A stretch of DNA of 10,456 bases from a bacterium UBP17_UBA6191 (lineage in GTDB: Bacteria > Muiribacteriota > UBA6191): the NCBI GenBank assembly GCA_002422125.1, contig DITF01000308.1, positions 1 through 10,456 of the forward strand. The letters run 5' to 3'. The first letter of the stretch is position 1. Each line of letters begins with the position of its first letter. Of this stretch, positions 6,961-10,456 are shown piece by piece. A program made the position numbers and the translations under genes. Below the pieces are notes generated by a model, which searched no databases, was not told the origin of the DNA, and saw only the letters and a program-made list of their open reading frames with translations.

Positions 6961-8118
6961 ATGACCGTAGATCCTAATGCCCAGGAAACCACTCCCGACG
7001 CAGAAGAACAACTGGAAGAAGGCTTTGTCGGCGCTGAAGACGATGAAGAACCCGTCTATGATATGGACGACCAGGAAGCTGAAGTTGACGATTCCCTGGA
7101 AAACGACACATCCGATTTAGATGAGGTAATTAGTTACCTGAATCAAAGCGGTGTCATCAAGGACAGCAAATCGGCCTATCTGGATGATTTTGATGGGGAA
7201 ATGGGCCCCAGTGAAATTGAATATAAGCAGATTTATGAAGAGGAGCAGTCCGATCTTCGCAATGCCAAAGATGATGATGACGGGTTGAAATATGATGATT
7301 CCGTCAAAATCTATTTGAAAGAGATTGGCTCCATTCCTCTTTTGACTGTGGAAGAGGAAATTGCCCTAGCCAAGAGAATTGAAAAGCTCGACAAAATTGC
7401 TCAAGCTACTCTGATTAAGGCCAACCTCAGATTAGTCGTTTCAGTAGCCAAAAAATATACCAAACGCGGACTGCATTTTCTGGATTTGATTCAGGAAGGC
7501 AATCAGGGTCTGATTCGTGCTGTAGAGAAGTTTAAGTACAAAAAGGGCTTTAAATTTTCTACCTACGCGATTTGGTGGATTCGTCAGGCCATTACCAGAG
7601 CCATTGCCGATCAGGCTCGGACCATCAGGATTCCTGTGCACATGGTGGAAACCATTAACAAGGTCAGAAAAGTGACCAGGATTCTAACTCAGAAACTTGG
7701 TCGCGAACCGAGTTATGAGGAAATCGCCGAAGAACTGGCTTTAACACCTGAGAAGGTTAAAGGCATTTTGAAAACGGCCATGGATCCAATTTCACTCGAA
7801 ACTCCGATCAATGGAGAAAATGAGTCGTCCTTGGGTGATTTTGTGGAAGATAAGCAGGTTATGGAGCCAGTTCGCAGTGCATATAGCAATATGCTAAAAG
7901 AACAAATCCATGATGTTTTGAGTTCGCTTACAGAAAGGGAACACAAGGTTATCAATTATCGGTTTGGTCTAGAGGATGGATGGCAGAGGACCTTGGAAGA
8001 AGTAGGCCAGAAATTTGGGGTTACTAGAGAGAGAATCCGTCAGATTGAGGCGAAGGCTTTAAGAAAACTAAGACATCCTTCCCGTAGCAAGAAACTTCGG
8101 GAATTTTACATTGAATAA
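6961..8118 (+). CDS. rpoD: Primary RNA polymerase sigma factor (sigma70/SigA)
   Basis: This 385-residue protein is the housekeeping sigma factor that directs RNA polymerase to -35/-10 promoters. Region 1.2 covers about 111-141 (DDSVKIYLKEIGSIPLL). Region 2 covers about 148-229, with the strand-melting YAIWWIRQAITRAI stretch (W205, W206). Region 3 covers about 230-300, with the finger near GDFVEDK. Region 4 covers about 315-375, ending in the helix-turn-helix VTRERIRQIEAKALRKLR. No non-conserved insertion separates 1.2 from 2, so it is SigA-like in size. The first 60 residues contain 24 Asp/Glu and no Lys or Arg. Only the LDEVISYLNQSGV part (about 53-65) resembles the end of a region 1.1, so a full region 1.1 fold seems absent. 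ATG 6961 is preferred for its ribosome-binding site; GTG 6955 would add two residues. It has its own promoter, and its last codons overlap the kinase gene by 8 bases. Confidence 0.96.
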   Translation: MTVDPNAQETTPDAEEQLEEGFVGAEDDEEPVYDMDDQEAEVDDSLENDTSDLDEVISYLNQSGVIKDSKSAYLDDFDGEMGPSEIEYKQIYEEEQSDLRNAKDDDDGLKYDDSVKIYLKEIGSIPLLTVEEEIALAKRIEKLDKIAQATLIKANLRLVVSVAKKYTKRGLHFLDLIQEGNQGLIRAVEKFKYKKGFKFSTYAIWWIRQAITRAIADQARTIRIPVHMVETINKVRKVTRILTQKLGREPSYEEIAEELALTPEKVKGILKTAMDPISLETPINGENESSLGDFVEDKQVMEPVRSAYSNMLKEQIHDVLSSLTEREHKVINYRFGLEDGWQRTLEEVGQKFGVTRERIRQIEAKALRKLRHPSRSKKLREFYIE

Positions 8119-9361
8119 AAAACTGCTTAGACAGCCACGGGGAAACAGAGTTTCAGATTTGCTGAAGCAGGTTCGGCAAAGAGAAGCTGAAATTGATGTA
8201 CTTCAGGAAATCAACAAGCGCTTTCGAGATCATTTTGAGATAGAGAGCCTGTTGCGAGAGGTGCTTGTCTACGCTCGCTGTATCCTTGAGAGATCTCCAT
8301 CGTCAGCAGTGCTGGTCAATGAAGAGACTCAGAAGCTGTTTTTTTATGCCACCGATGATTCTGGGGCTGGCCTTGAATCCGTGACCTTGGATTGGGGTCA
8401 GGGCGTGGTTGGTCAGGTTGTGGCCACTGGCCAGGCTCGGATTGTCAATGACTGCAAAAGCGATGCTGATTTTTATGCTGGTGTTGATCAGGTGACTGGT
8501 TTTGTGACCCGTTCCCTGATTTGTGTTCCGATGGTGGCAGAAGGCAAAGTCATTGGGGCTATGGAGGTATTAAACCGTACCGATGAGCATGGTTATACTG
8601 ACAAGGATTTGCGCATTCTGGACATTGTGGCTTCACAAGCCTCATTGGCTATTGAGTTTGTCAGGGCCAATCAGAAACGCTCCTTTTCTGAACGCATGGC
8701 ATTAGTGGGCAATATGGCGGCTGGTGTAGTCCACGATTTAAGAAATTCCTTATCCGTAATTCTGGGGTACGCAGACTTGATTACCATGCAAAATAGCGCC
8801 CAGAAGCCGTACACAGATGTAATTTGCCGAGAGGTGCGTAAGGTCACGGAGTTTTGTCAGGAGCTTTTGGAATATTCCCGAGGGGATGAGTTATGCCTGG
8901 ATCTAGCCTCTGTTGAACTTTCTCAGTTGATTGAGGAAACCTACACTTCGTATGTGGAATTATGTAAAAACGAGAATATTCAGCTTGAAATCAAACAAGG
9001 GGAATCCTCTTTAGTGATGCTTGACTTAAACCGTATGGGTCGGGTAGTGCAAAACATCTTAAGCAACGCAATGCAGGCCAGGCTCCCTGAACAGACCGAC
9101 TCCAAGGTGGTTTTGGAATATGGGAAAAGAGATGGAGTCGCCTATCTTGCCGTAGAAGACAATGGTTGTGGCATGGATGAAGATACTGTGAATAACCTGT
9201 ACCAACCTTTTTTTACCAAGGGTAAGGTATCTGGTACGGGGCTAGGTATGGCTATTGTGAAAAACATCGTCGTAGTTCACGGGGCTGATATTCAGGTTAA
9301 GAGTATTTTGGGTAAAGGTACAAGGTTTGAAATCAGTTTTAGTAATCCAGGAGGAAAGTGA
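8111..9361 (+). CDS. Soluble GAF-domain sensor histidine kinase
   Basis: This 416-residue kinase lacks a signal peptide and membrane helices, so it should sense a cytoplasmic signal. A short N-terminal helix (about 15-38) leads into a GAF domain (about 40-185), with GQGVVGQVVATG and LICVPMV...VIGAMEVLNR. The dimerization/phosphoacceptor helix has VVHDLRNSLSVILGY with the phosphorylated histidine at H208. The ATPase domain has an N-box (NILSNAMQA, N319), G1 DNGCGM (350-355), F-box PFFT (366-369) and G2 GTGLGM (375-380). All catalytic motifs are intact. No receiver-domain gene is in view, so its target is unknown. The TTG at 8111 overlaps the rpoD stop by 8 bases and has only a weak ribosome-binding site, so translation probably depends on coupling. 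A later TTG at 8159 is possible. Its 3' end abuts a sigma-like gene. Confidence 0.9.
   Translation: MNKKLLRQPRGNRVSDLLKQVRQREAEIDVLQEINKRFRDHFEIESLLREVLVYARCILERSPSSAVLVNEETQKLFFYATDDSGAGLESVTLDWGQGVVGQVVATGQARIVNDCKSDADFYAGVDQVTGFVTRSLICVPMVAEGKVIGAMEVLNRTDEHGYTDKDLRILDIVASQASLAIEFVRANQKRSFSERMALVGNMAAGVVHDLRNSLSVILGYADLITMQNSAQKPYTDVICREVRKVTEFCQELLEYSRGDELCLDLASVELSQLIEETYTSYVELCKNENIQLEIKQGESSLVMLDLNRMGRVVQNILSNAMQARLPEQTDSKVVLEYGKRDGVAYLAVEDNGCGMDEDTVNNLYQPFFTKGKVSGTGLGMAIVKNIVVVHGADIQVKSILGKGTRFEISFSNPGGK
9349..9354 (+). promoter_or_regulatory. Strong ribosome-binding site of the sigma-like gene
   Basis: A perfect AGGAGG lies inside the last codons of the kinase gene, 8 bases before ATG 9363. 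It selects this ATG over an in-frame upstream start at 9327 that would overlap the kinase by 35 bases. Confidence 0.75.
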
Positions 9362-9362
9362 T

Positions 9363-10391
9363 ATGCCAGTAGGGATATCTGAGTTTCAAGATATTCTAAA
9401 GAAGATTCAAACAGACTGTATCTGTGAAACCACGGGTCTAGTGGATTTTGATCTTTTAAATCAGATTCTGCCTATGGATCTTGAGCCGGAAGTGCTTGAA
9501 GAGCTAATGGAATATCTGATGGATGCCAACCTTTTGGTATCCCCAATTCTTGAGCCTGTAGGGCGAGAGGAAGAACAGACAAACGAGGTTGATTTTAGCA
9601 ATGCACTGGCTGGCTATGTTATGGAGATCAAAAGTCTGCCGCCTTTGAGTCGTGAGGATGAACAGGAAATTCTTAAAGATTGGAACATTGCCGGACACAA
9701 ACAGAGACAGCTAGTGGTTCAGGCCTATTTGCCCATGGTCTTAAATCTGGCCAGACAAAAGGGCAGCCGCCGTGAAGAAATCCTGGAGATGATTCAGGAG
9801 GGCAACATAGCTCTTCTGAACGCTGCTACTTCCTATAACCCATCTGGCTCGCGCAGTTTTCGTGATTACGCTCGTTGGCTTATCTTAAAGGCTTTGATTC
9901 GCTCCAAGAAGGAACAGGAATCACAATCCCAGCTTCCCGAACAAATTATGGATTTTTTCCGTCGCTTTAAATCCATTGGTGACGGTATGAAGCGCAGGAT
10001 GAACCGGCAGCCTGGTATTGAGGAGATTGCCGCTGAAATGCAGATGAGTGTGGATTCAGTGATGCGGGCCTTATCTTTGGCATCTAATCTAAGTGAGATG
10101 GAACAAAGCGTAGCCCAGGAAGATGCGGCATTTGTCAGTTTTGTCAGAGAAGTGACCAACAACCGTGAATCCAATCCCAAAAGGCATACGGCCATGAAAA
10201 TGCTTATCAAAGAAAAGTTGGATTGTTTATCTCCTGTTGAAAAGGAGATTGTGACCCTTTACTATGATCTGGATGAGGAAGGGATCGAATACGATTTCTT
10301 TGAAATCGGAGAGATGCTGGGCCTAAAAACCCGACTGGTATCAGATTTTGAAACGGCTGCCATCATGAAAATTATGGGAACCGGGAGCTGA
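9363..10391 (+). CDS. Divergent sigma70-family protein with region 1.1-like N-terminus
   Basis: This 342-residue protein follows the sigma70 layout but is strongly diverged. Residues about 6-60 (DILKKIQ...GLVDFDLLNQILP...LEELMEYLMDANLLVS) resemble sigma region 1.1. Residues 80-106 match region 1.2 (YVMEIKSLPPLSREDEQEIL). Residues 115-190 match region 2, with QLVVQAYLPMVLNLA and MIQEGNIALLNAA. A region 3 helix-turn-helix is visible near 215-240 (RQPGIEEIAAEMQMSVDSVM). Residues 278-338 correspond to region 4 (CLSPVEKEIVTLYYDL). Aligned by eye with the RpoD encoded upstream, the melting segment YAIWWIRQAIT reads YARWLILKALI. The -35 reading helix VTRERIRQIE reads LKTRLVSDFE. Normal -10 and -35 recognition is therefore doubtful. 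It may be an alternative sigma with altered specificity, or a polymerase-binding regulator. The ATG at 9363 is one base after the kinase stop, so the two genes are probably expressed together. Confidence 0.78.
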   Translation: MPVGISEFQDILKKIQTDCICETTGLVDFDLLNQILPMDLEPEVLEELMEYLMDANLLVSPILEPVGREEEQTNEVDFSNALAGYVMEIKSLPPLSREDEQEILKDWNIAGHKQRQLVVQAYLPMVLNLARQKGSRREEILEMIQEGNIALLNAATSYNPSGSRSFRDYARWLILKALIRSKKEQESQSQLPEQIMDFFRRFKSIGDGMKRRMNRQPGIEEIAAEMQMSVDSVMRALSLASNLSEMEQSVAQEDAAFVSFVREVTNNRESNPKRHTAMKMLIKEKLDCLSPVEKEIVTLYYDLDEEGIEYDFFEIGEMLGLKTRLVSDFETAAIMKIMGTGS

Positions 10392-10400
10392 GAGGATTAA

Positions 10401-10456
10401 ATGATGTTGCGCCCTGTCTTGCTACTGCTGTTTTTGATTTTGAATTCTTTGGTGGA
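10401..10456 (+). CDS. Start of a secreted or membrane protein gene (3'-truncated)
   Basis: An open frame begins with two ATG codons (10401 and 10404) and runs off the end of the window, giving 18 complete codons. The peptide, MMLRPVLLLLFLILNSLV, has an arginine followed by a leucine-rich hydrophobic core, as in a signal peptide or N-terminal membrane anchor. AGAGGA at 10391-10396 gives spacers of 4 and 7 bases, so the second ATG may be the true start. It follows the sigma-like gene by 9 bases and is probably in the same operon. The function cannot be told from this fragment. Confidence 0.6.
   Translation, partial: MMLRPVLLLLFLILNSLV

Noticed and set aside
9327..9362. Upstream start at 9327 for the sigma-like gene.
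   Set aside because: It lies inside the kinase reading frame, whereas ATG 9363 has a perfect AGGAGG at a good distance.

Overview
The window is bacterial chromosomal DNA. It is a nearly gap-free run of nine genes, all on the + strand, with a moderate base composition that I judge by eye to be a little under 50% GC. Nothing looks mobile: I see no insertion sequence, tRNA, rRNA, CRISPR array or long repeat. GTG and TTG starts are used beside ATG, and most junctions are overlaps or gaps of a few to about 25 bases. The dnaG-rpoD pair is a conserved bacterial arrangement. The sigma factor lacks the large insertion found in E. coli sigma70. I cannot name the phylum; the mix of genes would fit a little-studied lineage.

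Bases 1-2211 form a glycine/C1 and lipoate block. It holds a 5'-truncated glyA (serine hydroxymethyltransferase), gcvH (lipoyl carrier of the glycine cleavage system), and a LipM-like octanoyl/lipoyl transferase that could modify GcvH. The P and T subunits of the cleavage system are not in view.

Bases 2199-5083 hold a 58-residue gene of unknown function, start/stop-coupled to a 903-residue Rad50/SbcC-like ATPase. This ATPase has two predicted membrane helices in the middle of its coiled coil, where a zinc hook would be expected. The nuclease partner usually encoded next to such ATPases is absent here.

Bases 5094-8118 hold dnaG (primase) and rpoD (primary sigma factor). The 70-base gap between them contains a near-consensus sigma70 promoter for rpoD.

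Bases 8111-10391 hold a soluble GAF-domain histidine kinase overlapping the end of rpoD, and then a diverged sigma70-family protein. The second protein keeps a region 1.1-like N-terminus but has lost many promoter-contact residues. The real RpoD shows the opposite: normal DNA-binding regions, but a highly acidic, Lys/Arg-free leader instead of a full region 1.1. The last 56 bases begin another gene with a signal-peptide-like start.

The most unusual parts are the membrane-anchored Rad50-like ATPase with its tiny coupled neighbour, and the sigma / kinase / degenerate-sigma cluster.
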